Shown piece by piece: positions 26,377 through 38,360 of a stretch of DNA of 64,000 bases. This DNA is from Orbilia blumenaviensis (lineage: Eukaryota > Ascomycota > Orbiliomycetes > Orbiliales > Orbiliaceae). Under the pieces are notes generated by a model. The model ran no database searches. It saw only the letters and a list, made by a program, of their open reading frames with translations, and had not been told where the DNA came from. The position numbers and the translations under genes are program-made. Position 1 is the stretch's first letter. Each line of letters starts with the position of its first letter. The DNA lies in contig JAVHNS010000010.1 in assembly GCA_036872755.1 (NCBI GenBank), positions 496,001 to 560,000 of the forward strand, written 5' to 3'.

Positions 26377-29300
26377 GGGATATATGCTTGAGAGGTGATG
26401 TTCATGATATGGATAAGGACTGTATTAAGAACTGGCATGATGGGACCCACCGGCTTTATCAAGATATAAGAAGTAATGTCTTGAGAAAATCAAAATATGC
26501 AGTCGTGGTTTGTGCTGTAGTGGGAAGGCTCCACTTCAGAACAAGATTGTCAACTATCATAGGCTTGTTAGTACGGAAAGGTACCTTAGTAGCTAGTAAC
26601 TAGCTTTGGGAGGGGCGAGGGGAATGTTTAGGTACCTATTACCGGTAAGATGCAGCGTACGACCGGCGAAGATACCAGGCCAGGGCGCTAACGTTATATG
26701 TTAGCTAGGCTAGTGGAGAATTTGATATACCGATATTGCCTGTGCTATTATCAACAGGATGGGATGGCGGCGTTGGAGGGAACTCAAGTCGATACAATAT
26801 CGCGATGGAGCCTCTGCTAGGATCCACCTGTCGGTAAAGCAGATAGGCTTAAGTTAGCGTATCTTGGAGGGGTTGTTTCGTTTCGTCGACAACTCGATTC
26901 GAAACCTGGTAGTCACCGCTACGTACTACCAGTTAGGACGATACTCGCAACACACAAATTTCCAACAATCCCCGTTAAACGCCCGCGCAATGAAGCTAGG
27001 GGAACGCCAATTCGAGGCCCTGAAGAAGAAATTTTCTGTGAGGTACCTATATCTAAAACACCGGGGAAAGATATCTGATTTCCGTACTCAAAGAGGAATT
27101 CGATTAAGCAAGCAGTCGCAGGGTCCTTGGCCCAACCGTTCGGTTTATTCCGCTCCTCACTCTAGGCCTCTGCAGCTTCGTGAGGTACCACAGCAGTGCA
27201 CAATCGCAATACAAATGTAAACTAGGATTTAGACAAAGGCAAATGTGATAAAACCATAAAATATTAGTTAATGTGATATCGCAATTCTCTTTATACCCAG
27301 ATATCTGTAACGCGAGGTTTGCATATAACAATTTTAACGTTTGCTCAAAACGCACTGGCTGTTCCATGCATCAGATGCGGATACGAATTGATCGACTCGT
27401 TAACCCTTTCCTACAGTCTTTTTTTTCTTTCTGTTTCTCCCAAATTTATCCACCAGATCAAGATCATGAGTACCCTCTAATTTTTGAAGGGCTCGTTCCA
27501 TACAGCAGGCGGATTCTCTTGCGATCATCGCGTCGGTACAAATGGGAAAGGGGGAAAGGAGGCTGAGATTTTGCCTAACAGCCTCATTACATATGTGCCT
27601 CCAAAAAAGGTACTAGACCCCACATCTTCGCTACCAAGCTCGATCACCACCTCGATCTCGAACATAGATATGCGTGCACACGTGCATGCACATTCCTGCT
27701 AACAATAATAACAAAATAAGTACAAATATTAAATGTAACTCTAAAAATGCAAAAACACTGGTAGTGTGCACATTTGGATGTGGCCCCCATTATTTCGGCC
27801 GATTCAAATTTCCAGCAAGTTCTTGATTTTCCATTGAAGGGCTAGGGTTGCTTGAAGCTTCGAGACAGGTGGCAGAACCAGGGTAGGGTTCTACCAAACC
27901 TGGAAGTCCCTACCAGAATCATTAGCTCGTAGTGCTTAATTGCTGCATATTGGACACGAGCTTCCCTACGCAATGAAGTTGGGTTACCTGGGGCAGTATG
28001 TCCTCCATGCCGTCTTCCATGGGATCCAGAATTCTCAAACACGAGTCTAGTCTCGCGCAGCTCGGGGCTATCCTATTGTGTAACATCGTCTCGTGCAGTA
28101 GCCCTCGATTATTCATGGGTACTGATTCGGCACCCTATCTTACAATCAAACCGAGACTATACCAAATTACTCCAAACACCTAGTTTTATTTTGGTTCTCT
28201 TTTGCCTTTTTTTTTTTTTTAAAGTCTGCCGTCTTACAACTCCAAAAGTATTAGGCCTGTATATATCAATTCTATTCCTAGCTGATATTAAAGGTAGTTT
28301 ATAGTAATAAAGGCCCATGTCCTTAAAAGAACCTGCATATATGTACAGGCAATAGGGATATGCGTCTCCCAAGCAACATTCTTTTGGCACAGAGTTTAGA
28401 AATACTACTGAGACTGTGATCGTCAAATCATGCCTTAATTTAAGTCGTTTGTTCGATGGTTTGTTTGAGGCCGCGTTCCGGTCGTCTCGAGGCCTTCCTA
28501 CCTGCAGGTTGGGTTGGTGCTGCAGCACTAAGGCAACCAGGGTCAATCATCCCATAACTCAAGGCATATCATTCACCGACGGGTAGTGGCCGTATATCGT
28601 GTCTTGTTTGTATTCAAGCTTATGCCGCCTCCCATGACCAGATATCATGCACACCAACGGCGTCAAGAGCCTTAGCTATCCGATAATTATAAACGTATAT
28701 AAAATAATCACATCTTCACTGCGTGTGCTAGCACAAGGCTAAAGAAAGGGTGACTTGAAGTTCAGCACAATTGTTACATGTCCCGATCAACATGATCAAA
28801 GCAGTTGCAAAAGGTGACATCCAATTTTGCTATTGCAGCCTGCAAAGGTTCCTGGCTTTCTTGGGATATAACCAACCTGCATAAATTGAGATCGAACAAA
28901 ATATGTACCACCACCACTCAACTCAAGAACGCTAGTACTATAGTGGGAGAACTTGGTCTGGGTGCAGGACATCAAAGACAAACGGGTACCCTATGCCACT
29001 CAGCCCAAACCCAGTCATTTGGCACCAACCACTCACATTCCCATGAAACACCACTCATGACTACCTAGCTAACTCATCTCGAAGCTCTCAAATCTAAACA
29101 CTGAATTCCACTGCTGTTAGAATCCAAGATCATGAAACATTGTTTGATATCCCGTGACTTTAGCGTATTTCCTCCTTCAGTAATACGCTAGAAGGTGTCG
29201 ACTCTAAATTCTGCATCCCGGCAGGCTGGATAACCCTGGAAAGCCCTGCAAGGCGGGGAAAGTTTAAATTATTCTAACTGGCACAGCTAGCTCCAAGATA

Positions 29301-30820
29301 GCTGTGACAACTAGCATAATTTTAGTCACAAAAACCCTATTATTGGTCTCGCCGTGCTTTTGCTAGGTCTACGTTACAGTTTCGTGGGCGTGCGATTTAA
29401 TTTCCTAAAGCCCCGGATGAACGCTTAAGTCGGGCATATGTAAACGCGGAATGTCTGTCCTATCTTTAAGCAAAATGTATGCGACCGCTCCAAGCCGCGA
29501 AACTTTGCCGTAATGTTTTCAAAACTCACCCATAATATAGTGTGTAATTAAACCGTGCCCATGCACAGAGCATTACCAGATTGCATATTCCAAGATCCAA
29601 TGAGCAATCATGCGTAATTAATTTTAAAATATTTTATTACGTTCCGAGTAGCTGGCAGCCAGTTCACGAAACAGTTACGGACTCAATTTAGCAAGCTGGT
29701 ACACTGCCTTGCACCAGCTAATAGCATAGCCCGCACGTCAGCATTCAATTTCAAATGAGCAGCATGCTACAGTCGTACAAGAATACCCAATTGTACCACG
29801 TACTCGCATCAAATAGCCGCAATTGGCGTGGCACATACAATGGATCTACGCTTAGCTAGGTACAAAACTCGAGCGGGCGGTTTGCGAGACAAATCTGTGC
29901 ACCCTCTCCGATGGGCTTGTGTGTCGTGAGATCACTTGTGCTGTTCCGTGACGCGGAGCCCCGGAGTACTTCTGCCTTGGTAATGCTAAAGCCTAAGTAA
30001 ATACAACAAAGCTATTACTAAAATTCCGCCGAAGCATTGCAGGCAGCACACGGCCGGCTGCACGGTTTGAAACATTTACCTATAAATCTTTACACTAATA
30101 TTGGCCAATAACCACCCCGGTGTATATGGCTATGGCTATGGCTATGGCCAGCTGTCTATGCAGCTTCTTGGAACCTATACCCTAGCAGGTCTAGGCCCAG
30201 GAGCTGCCAACGGCTGTTAATCGTCGGCTGACCGATTAGTTATCTACCAGCGATTAATCTTTAATATGATATTAGAGCATTGGATATCTAGACTTTGATA
30301 TAGTATAATACATACGAGACCAAGAACAACCTCTACCCATATCGTTTAGACAAGCGTAAGCATAGCTTTCAGTTTTCAAATACTTTGACCTCAAAGAATG
30401 CGGCGAGTACGGTAAAGGTAGCACGGAGCTCACATGATTATGCGTAGATTAACGATGTTGAAAAAAATAGGGCCATATTGCCCCAAAATCGGTCAATTCG
30501 TCTACCCGCTAACCAACCACTACAATCTAAGGCCTTCGAGCCGACGTCCAGCTCATCTTCAAAATCTTGGTACAATCTACATGTTTGAATGGAGCTCCCG
30601 CAACCGACACTCCCATGCGTTTGTTAATAGGGAAACTGTATTCCATATTTCTTCGTCGATCGCCGTTTGACATCATTCGGTTTTCCGGGGTGATTATATT
30701 GATGAAATTCCGGATAGAGTCCCTTGTGTAGGCTTTTCAATCCGTCTCCAAACTCCTCCCAATTCCCGTCGCAAGAAAAGAAGGAAAACAATATGGGACA
30801 GCTAATTCAGTCTTAAATGT
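26377..30820. other. 4.4-kb gene-poor stretch
   Basis: No recognisable protein in any frame; the longest open frames (about 120-130 codons at 26864-27220 and 28157-28546) show no domain. The sequence is moderately AT-rich with scattered stops. GGTACCTA-type motifs occur near 26,630 and 27,042. A short tandem TATGGC run sits at 30,125-30,148. I see no terminal inverted repeats and no RNA gene. It may hold decayed repeats or a long promoter. Confidence 0.45.
30125..30148 (+). repeat. Short tandem repeat (TATGGC)4
   Basis: Four perfect 6-bp units, TATGGC, preceded by TGTA and followed by CAGC. It is intergenic. Confidence 0.85.
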
Positions 30821-32473
30821 TTAAACATAAACCGCTCTGCCCACACTGGCAAAGTCATCCCCACCACCGCCTCCACCTCTTCCCCCATCGCCTGGTGCGA
30901 ATACAGTACTCCACAGGAGCCCCAGACTTGCGCTCCATTCTTGCATCGCTTCCATTCTCTCCACATCAGTCCGGCTCGAGATTTCCACCGTTCCATTATT
31001 CGCATTAATCTTGCCATGCACCTTCTTATCCAGGATCAAAAATCCCAGAATATCCTGTACCTCCTCAACCGAAATTTGTAGCTCTTTCGCGATGAAGGCA
31101 AGTGTGAACCGTGTGAATGGCTTGATGAGTTTGAGTAAAGCCTCAGTTCTAATATTTCGTGTGACTTCATCAATGTGCTCGCGGATAAATGGGTCGTCGA
31201 GGATCTGGTCTTTGTGTTTTTGGAGGATAAGTTCGTAGTTTTTGATGTCTTGGCGCTGGTACGCATCGACCAGGTCGGTCATACCAACGATACGGGGGTC
31301 TGATTTATATCTATATAATTTTGTTAGGAACACTACTACTTGGTGCCCAGAAGGAGGGAACTTACGGTTTGGTTTCCTGGGAATCGAAGGGGTTGATTTC
31401 GGACTTGACAAGCATGCTGGTAAGGACGAGATATTTAAGAACCTGGTAACGCTGCATCGAACCGGCTTCGTCGTAGTTCCTAAAAGCCTCGAAAAAGTCC
31501 ATCTGCGCTTCCTTCCAATTTTCTACGCCATTATCAGCTGTCAAGTCAATAAAGCTTGGCGATGGAACCCACCTTCGCTCATGTGCATTTTCCCACCACA
31601 CTCTCTAATAACACCCATAATCTTGGGATGCGGTACGGCAGATTTGACAGCTAGAGACTTATTATAGAGCCCCTTAAGCCGCTTATTGTTCTTCTGCTCA
31701 GACAACATCTGGATCTCCAATGCATAAACCTCAAGTAGGTATGTGCCCTTAGAAGCATCGTCTGATCCGTCTTCCTTCTGGCAAGCGCGATGTAGCTCCT
31801 TGATGCTCTTGCTTAATCTCTGGTATTCTTTTCGGTCTAGCCATAGACGGGCGAGTTTTATATTTGTCTTGAGCCATAGACGCTCGTTGGCAGAGCCTTG
31901 GAAGGAATCGAGGGTTAGAGCATAGAATTTCTCCATACACGCCATATCGGCCGGATCGTTTGATAAGGAAATAAAATCGAGCATGTTGTTTATCGATTTT
32001 TCGGAGTAGTTACGAGTAACGGCGGATTTGATGTAGGTGAGCAGCTCTTTGTAATGGTCCACGGCCTAGATTTTTTATAAGTATGAGACCATACGAACGA
32101 AGTCATTGGAACGGAACTGACAGCATCGTAGTCCTTCAGCTTGAATTCTATCTTTATCGCCTGTTTGAGACCTTTGAAACCCCTATTTCGATAAGTTGTG
32201 AGCTTATCTGAAGCTAGATCCTGTGGGAACCGATATATACGGGTGCTATCTCGGAACGGCACCATACCAATCTCCCTTCTCGGGCTCCAGAGCTACCACT
32301 CCCAAAAACTCCTCGATGGCATCTTTGGGATCGGTTTGTTTCATTTGTTTGGCGTTATAGTACTTGTTTTCGATGTCAACGTCGCCGGACTCTTCGGCGT
32401 CGTCGTCCTCATACTGGAAGTCGTAATCCTCCTCCTCACCGCCAGAGTCCATCATGAAATCGTCGTCAGACAT
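30821..32473 (-). CDS. CSN2: COP9 signalosome subunit 2 (PCI-domain scaffold)
   Basis: Five exons on the minus strand: 32473-32268, 32182-32122, 32065-31573, 31522-31366 and 31310-30821. Phases 2, 0, 1 and 2 all match, giving 468 residues. The N-terminus [20 protein letters not shown] and the following [14 protein letters not shown] are hallmark CSN2. Next come [23 protein letters not shown]-like helices ([33 protein letters not shown]), [17 protein letters not shown], and the C-terminal PCI winged-helix region ([40 protein letters not shown]). The signalosome removes NEDD8 from cullins; CSN2 binds the cullin-RING ligase and CSN1/CSN3. In Aspergillus, CSN mutants are defective in sexual development and light response. 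The tail ends in a Gly-rich run, [14 protein letters not shown], longer than I expect for the family. Confidence 0.96.
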
Positions 32474-34933
32474 GGTTGGTAGCTGGATACAATACTATCC
32501 TACTATTGAGAGATATAGTATAGGGAGAAGGAGTAACCGGTTGGTGTTATCGTGAGGATGGTGTTTGGTCGTAGTTAGACGCGGGGTGGTTCAGAGCTGT
32601 GTGGGAGGACGTGTTGGGAGCAGGCGTTAGGTGTTGCTCATAGTACGCTTTTGGCCGTCGATTGTTTCAGTTGGTCGATGCGGCTCAACCTTGTCAACTC
32701 TCTCACCTTAAGCTTAATTCACTCTTCTCTTAAACCAACCCCTCTAACATCGATTTTACGAGACCAATGTATATCTACATCTAAGTCCTAGCCAGGGCCC
32801 ATGCCATACCCCGAGAATAGCTTAGGCTAGCTTGTTCACCTTTTTAATTTTATTAATTACCACTTGTGTTTAAGGTCTCGAGACATGCACAAACCTCAAA
32901 GACCCATGCAAGCGAATCTTATCATTGGCGCTGTATGGTAGGCAATGCACTTAATTGAGCTGAAAGCTTCTCACGCCCTATCCTAGTGCTGTTGTTCCCT
33001 AATGACCCCAAGCTTGAAGAAACAATTGTTCCATGGATTAATCACCCAACTCAACTCAGAACTTTATCGCAACGCGGTCATATCTTTTTAGCTAGTTACA
33101 AGGCTGAATGTAGTAACAGTGGGACGCGGGACATATCCATAGTCAGAGACTTCTTCAAGATACTTGAGTATCTATGGCTATCATATACCGACGCCATCGA
33201 ACAAGGACAACGCAGAAAAATACAACAACTGGTGCTCAAACCACCTAGAAGCGGTCCTACTCTCACATCCGCAAGCGATTCTAAACGATAGATAGCGCAA
33301 TAAAATAATGATATAATCAATTCCCTGAGTGGAAATGGTAAATTTACGTCATTGGCGATACCACAATTGCCAAATATTGATGGCCTACAAAAACTTTCTA
33401 CTAACCTCAGCAGCGTGCAGCACAAGAAAGGAGGAAACGGGCGCTTGGATCTCTCCTCCCGGCAGTGTTTATCATCGCCCCTTTGAAGCTAGAATAAGCT
33501 TGTCTCTCAGATGCTATATCCCTGTTTGATTCTCGGGATAGTAAAAAAGTCATGGTCGCTGACGGGCACGAAATCGACAAGTGGTTGTCTAACAAGGTCC
33601 GCTCTTGGACGTAATATTCGAGCTGAAGTTCTGATCGAAAACTGGGTCCGGAAATTTTGGCCTAGAAAAGACGGAAGAACCCGCAACGGCGAAAGACGAA
33701 ATGTTAGCTATAACCAGTTAACAAAACCCACAAAATCGGGATTGATCGCTGAGATAATGACGCCAGTCATAGAGAAGGAAAGGACGATTGAGAAAACCCT
33801 GTCAGATGCAGATATGCGTGCACACTCTTGGGATAGAATGTAGGGTCAAAAGAGACCGTGTGGGTTTAGAAAAGTTACAGGTCTTTTGGAGGAAAGAATC
33901 CCAAGATGGAGTATTAAACGTCCGTTAACCGATGAAATATAGGTATCGATAATCTCGAAAAACTTTAGTCAGGAGTCCCGGGTTCATGCCCCTGAATCTA
34001 TCTGGGGATGCTCCAACTTGATTTTTCTTTAGACTTTACGACTACAATAGAAGTTGCCACGACTCGGTCACTGATCAGCTGACAGTCGTTAAAAAAATTC
34101 GTTGGAAGTACCGCGATGCTTGTTTGGTCGCCCATATTGTACTGGCGTAAGGAAAGAAAAAGAAGCCTTTGAAGACAGGTAAGATAAATCGCCAGCAGGC
34201 GCGCCTCCAAAAAGCCTGGAACCTTAATCTTACGACCAATCTAGCCTGCCATGTAGATGCGCTCCAGACAAAAGCAAATATCGGTGGCTTGGCGCCCTTG
34301 AACCTGTCTAGATCAAGTTTAAAGTTCCGCGCTTCCACTAGTAATTAGGGATTAAAACCCAACCAGCTGAATTGCCTTCATAGAAGGGGGAAAAAACTGC
34401 CACCATGTACCAAAAACCCATGTGGAAACCTTGAATGCATAGCTGTATTCAGTTAGTATCAAGGAAACTTAGTCCATGCGCAGCAGGATATGGATCGAGA
34501 TTCTCCATGCAGATTTTGTAATCACCACTCCCCCTTCACATTTTCCGATTGTCTGGATTTGATAACTTCCTTGAAATGAAGTTTACTAGGCTTGCGTTCA
34601 GCCCCATGTGAACAGGCTTGTAGCTCCAGGGTTACATGTGCATAGCAGAAACCTCAGCTTTTGAGGCTGCAAACTTCGTATGTACAAACGACTAATTGTT
34701 TTTCGCACGAGAACCATGGCGTCCGTCTGGACGTCATATCAAGATATAAAGGGAACATGTAGTTTCCTTTCACAAACTTTCTTCTCCTCAGAGTAGCAGG
34801 GACAGAAAAACGTCAATCACTAGCGGATAACAGTGTTAGCATTTCCACCTGACACCGGCGCAATCGGATTACATTACATTTTAAATATTCTATTGCCATT
34901 TTACTTCTCAGCGCCTCCACGCGGTTATATAGG
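32474..34933. other. Intergenic region, divergent promoters of CSN2 and a secreted-protein gene
   Basis: A plus-strand frame at 33511-33843 and a minus frame at 34075-34338 are open but show no domain. The sequence is AT-rich with frequent stops. A TATAAAG lies at 34744-34750, about 190 bp before the next ATG. No inverted-repeat element is evident. Confidence 0.45.
34744..34750 (+). promoter_or_regulatory. Candidate TATA box of the secreted Cys-motif protein gene
   Basis: TATAAAG about 185 bp upstream of the ATG at 34934, followed by T/C-rich sequence. No other core element is clear. Confidence 0.35.
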
Positions 34934-35941
34934 ATGCGATACCTTCACATCCTCGCTCTATTGGGTGCAGCATCTGTGAATGCTCAGATAACGAAGTGTG
35001 TCGCTGACAACTGCCTTCGAGGTAAAAACTCATTCAATAAAAACCCAAGAAAACTTGGATCCAATAGTTAACGTTCAGTTTCTTGGTTTAGCCATCAGAG
35101 CCAGCGCATTTCCTGGGCGGTCTGGAACGGCAGATTGCAGATCATTCTTTGCCAGCTATGTCTCTGTAACAGTGTAAGTACTAAATTTAAATCACGATAT
35201 ATGGATTTCAAAATACTTATGAAAAGTGCTCCATAAACTAACATATCATATCAATACAGAACTGCCACAGTTACGTCTGTACACACGGACTTAGCATCAG
35301 CCACAACCACTGTAATCGAACCCGTGGGTGTCCTACCCGCAAAACGGCAAGCGGGTGGCCAGCCCTCTGGAATCCCCGCATACGCATCTCCATGTAGCGG
35401 CCTCGCCCGTTATTCCTCCGCCTGCGCCTGCGTCGGTGTCACCGAATCAGCCGATGCCGTCACCACAACTATAACTATCAGCACAAGTACCACGAAGACC
35501 GAAGTATCCACAGCAACAATAACCGAATTTGTAATGCAATTACAGAATATTCTACCAGGAAACTACGTCGCCAAACGCGGTTCACCAAACGAAGCATACC
35601 CCCGTTTTACAACAGATATCGCCGGCGCAGCTGTATTCAAACGTCTTCCTGACGGTCAGCTCGAGCGCAACGGCGAGATTTTGCAGTCTAGCCCTTATTC
35701 ACTCTACCGTGACTGGATATGGGCCGGTGGTAGCACCCAGTTAATTTGTAATGTCGACGCAGACAAGTTCTTAAGCTGTGTTTCCGGTGAATATGAGATG
35801 ATGGGGGTTTATATCTGGTCCCAGGACCAAAACCCATATTTAGCACAGGGCAAAGCAGCGGCGGATTTCGAGGCTACAGGTGGAGGGAAGGTGACCATCA
35901 AGGTTTTACCGGCACCGGCACCTACAGTATCAGCGCCGTAG
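34934..35941 (+). CDS. Small secreted protein with N-terminal C-x4-N-C-L-R motif, function unknown
   Basis: Exons 34934-35021, 35092-35173 and 35260-35941 (phases 1 and 2) give 283 residues. Residues 1-18 form a signal peptide (MRYLHILALLGAASVNAQ). The mature N-terminus has KCVADNCLRAIRASAFPGRSG and ADCRSFFASYVSVTVTATVTS. This CxxNCxRA..DC.SFF.VTVTP-type layout is common in secreted or surface proteins of Pezizomycotina. A Thr/Ser-rich stretch (TTTITISTSTTKTEVSTATI) suggests O-glycosylation. The C-terminal half (LPGNYVAKRGS..., YSLYRDWIWAGGSTQLICNVD) is likely a beta-rich domain I cannot name. A KR site (AKRQ) may be a Kex2 processing site. The protein ends AP-rich with no clear GPI-anchor signal. 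Confidence 0.78.
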
Positions 35942-36123
35942 GCGCCGTTTAATTGTACAAAAATACTTTGAGTATATACGTTCCTAGAGATATGACCTGT
36001 TATTGCACTTAGTTTCGTATATTTTGGTAGTAAGCTGCTTGATATTATTTTCCCGGGGGCACAACTTTGCAGAATGTCAGGGTTCATCTTCGTAATTTAC
36101 CTAACCATTTATTCTACTGCCTA

Positions 36124-36282
36124 AATGCCGTAGCTAGGCGAAAGGGTGTGTTTCTAGGCCGTCTATCAAATACAAATCAGTCCTAAGCTGGGCTTCACAG
36201 CAGTACAGCCATATTAAAGAGACTTTAAGGCGTCTTCGAGGCACATCAGGACCTCAAAAAGTACCATTTCCCTTACGGTATT
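36124..36282. mobile_element. MITE-like inverted-repeat element, family A, copy 1
   Basis: The left end reads ATGCCGTAGCTAGGCGAAAG then GGTGTGTTTCTAGGCC. The reverse complement of the right end reads ATACCGTAAGGGAAATGG then TACTTTTTGAGG. These are imperfect terminal inverted repeats. The interior shares CTATCAAA, TTAAAGAGAC and TTAAGGCGTCTTC with the copy at 37578-37771. There is no coding capacity. Borders are approximate and no target-site duplication is certain. Confidence 0.6.
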
Positions 36283-36500
36283 CTAAACCATATACTCTAG
36301 ATATTATCTTATAGAACTATAGGCGAACGCTCCCGATTTATCAATACTTTCCAATGGAATAAATCCGAATTTTTTTTTTTTTTACAATTGTCTGCTTTTC
36401 AACGCAAGCGCAGCTCAAGGGAAATCGCGAGATAGCTCGTATGTTGCATAACACTCAGGTTCATAGTACTAAGGTAAATTATATAATATACCTCGATTTA

Positions 36501-36639
36501 CTGTGCTGGGAAAACACGGTTTTTCAATACCGTCGTAATATAAAATGTATGGGACTGTTTTGGTTTAGTACTGTATCAGTACCGTTTTAATACGCATTAC
36601 TGCTTGAAGTCCGTATTAATATCCCGATTTCCAGCACAG
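36501..36639. mobile_element. MITE-like element, family B, with TA target duplication
   Basis: Begins CTGTGCTGGGAAAAC and ends TTTCCAGCACAG, so the outer nine bases CTGTGCTGG are a perfect terminal inverted repeat, continued imperfectly. It is flanked by TA on both sides (36499-36500 and 36640-36641), as expected for Tc1/mariner-type insertion. Length 139 bp, no coding capacity. The interior has further palindromic pieces (AGTACTGTATCAGTACC). Confidence 0.65.
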
Positions 36640-37577
36640 TAGGCTAACCATCTCTTGGGGCATTGCATTACTTCTGGAATGAGCGCAATCGTTTCAAGGT
36701 TGGAAATTCGGCTTGTTTAAGTTTAAAAGAGTCAAAGTTAAGATCGGCGTTGAATTCATGAAAACCCTCTTATCACTATCACATTATTTGTGTTGTAGCC
36801 TTGTTGTATTTTCCGGTTATAAATTGGCGATGAGACTCTTCATCCATATGGCCATATGCGTAAGTATGCACATATGTCGGTATACGTGTATTATATATAT
36901 TGTAGGTACTCGGAAACATTCGAAATCCAATTTTCTAGTTTTCGAGTTTTCAACATCAATTATCGTCTCGTAGATCAGACGCGAGGTATAATTATCTAGG
37001 TGATGAGGAGGGTTCTTTGGACCCAGTAAACCTAACCCACCAAGACACGCTCCTAGGGCCCTGCTCTGCCTAACCACATCAGAAGGGCCTAAACCGTAAG
37101 ACATCCCAGTTGGTCAGCTCAGAAATAAAAACCCGGCCGTGAGGCTGCTTAACTAACTTCGGCATGCTTAATGTTTGCAATGGAGTGTTATAAAAACACA
37201 TTCGAGCATTATATTGGTACATAGAATATATATTATGGTTCTTGAAAACTATCTATGAATTCTACATCTGGGCTCCACCTCAAAAACCGGCATCTGTGTA
37301 CTTCTATGATATCAAATAACCCTATGCCCCACCTGGATGACTAGATTTACGTAAATCGAATCAATTGATCAAGGTATCTTTGGGCGGATACATAGACCAG
37401 CGATCAGTTACATAATAGTAGACCGTAGGCTTATCGACTCCTGCGTATTGTGACCTATAATACCAGAATTCATTTCTTCCGTTTTACTTTTCTTCGGTTA
37501 CAATTATCCGGGTGCGCCCTTTGTAGATATCCTTGCCATCTACCATTCATTCCATATCCCCTTGGGATACCGCCTGA

Positions 37578-37771
37578 AATACCGTAAGGGACAAGGGTGC
37601 GTTTTCGAGGCCGCCTATCAATCATAAGTCAATATTAAATTGAAATTCACAGTACTAAAGATTAAAGAAACCTTAAGGCGTCTTCAGGACATAAGGGCCC
37701 TTGGGCAACTTCGTGGAGGTAGGTTTAAGAGGCCAGGGGCCCTCAAAAACGCACCAAATTCCCTACGATGC
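37578..37771. mobile_element. MITE-like inverted-repeat element, family A, copy 2
   Basis: The left end reads ATACCGTAAGGGACAAGG then GTGCGTTTTCGAGGCC. The reverse complement of the right end reads ATCGTAGGGAATTTGG then TGCGTTTTTGAGGGCC. That is an inverted repeat of about 33 bp with few mismatches. The interior matches copy 1 (CTATCAA, AAGAAACCTTAAGGCGTCTTC). Non-coding. Confidence 0.65.
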
Positions 37772-38360
37772 CTGCGTATACGTAGGTGCATAATAATGTG
37801 ATATCTGTTCATAGGTTTATCTAGCATAGTGATAGAATACTATATCCCTCACTCTAAAGGCACTTATATGCATTGATCTCGATATCCTGCCGTCTTGCTT
37901 TTTCTCATAATCAATATTTCAAATACAAGGTTCGCTCCAGTTTGTGACATTTGTGCTCTAATTTTTTATCCAATCTAAGCGGCGGGCTGACCTTCGCAAT
38001 CAGTTCTGACTGCCTGGATATCTGGAGGGGGTCGACTATGGCGTTTTTGCAGCGTAGTATGCATGTATATATGCATGCGACTATAAGCAACAAACCAATG
38101 GGATGTCCCCAGCAACGAGGCTTGCACTTGGCACCATGTTGGTTAAGTATCTGACCATAGATACTCAGATGGATTTTATCTTGCTAGTCGAGTCGTTTAA
38201 ACGTTTCCGTAGATATCTAGATTGTGCAGTTAGCAACTTCAAACTTACCCCGCATCTAATACGAAACCATCTCGAGCCTTTATTTGTTTATAAATTTATC
38301 ATAGTGCACAATATATCGATATATCGTCTTATTCCTTCGTTCAATCTTGTTGAAGCAATT

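Larger units (their letters stand above)
35942..38360. other. Element-rich intergenic region
   Basis: It holds two diverged copies of one inverted-repeat element (36124-36282 and 37578-37771) and one of another (36501-36639), each listed separately. The rest is AT-rich and stop-rich. An in-frame upstream extension of the following gene runs to 38103 but is not favoured as coding. A TTTATAAATTT motif lies at about 38,288. Confidence 0.5.

Noticed and set aside
33960..34010. Possible tRNA B-box (GGGTTCATGCCCC)
   Set aside because: No matching A-box or cloverleaf stems at the right spacing could be found around it.
38103..38360. 86-codon in-frame upstream extension of the DUF2235 gene
   Set aside because: AT-rich text without coding look, while the ATG at 38361 is followed by a normal hydrophilic N-terminus.
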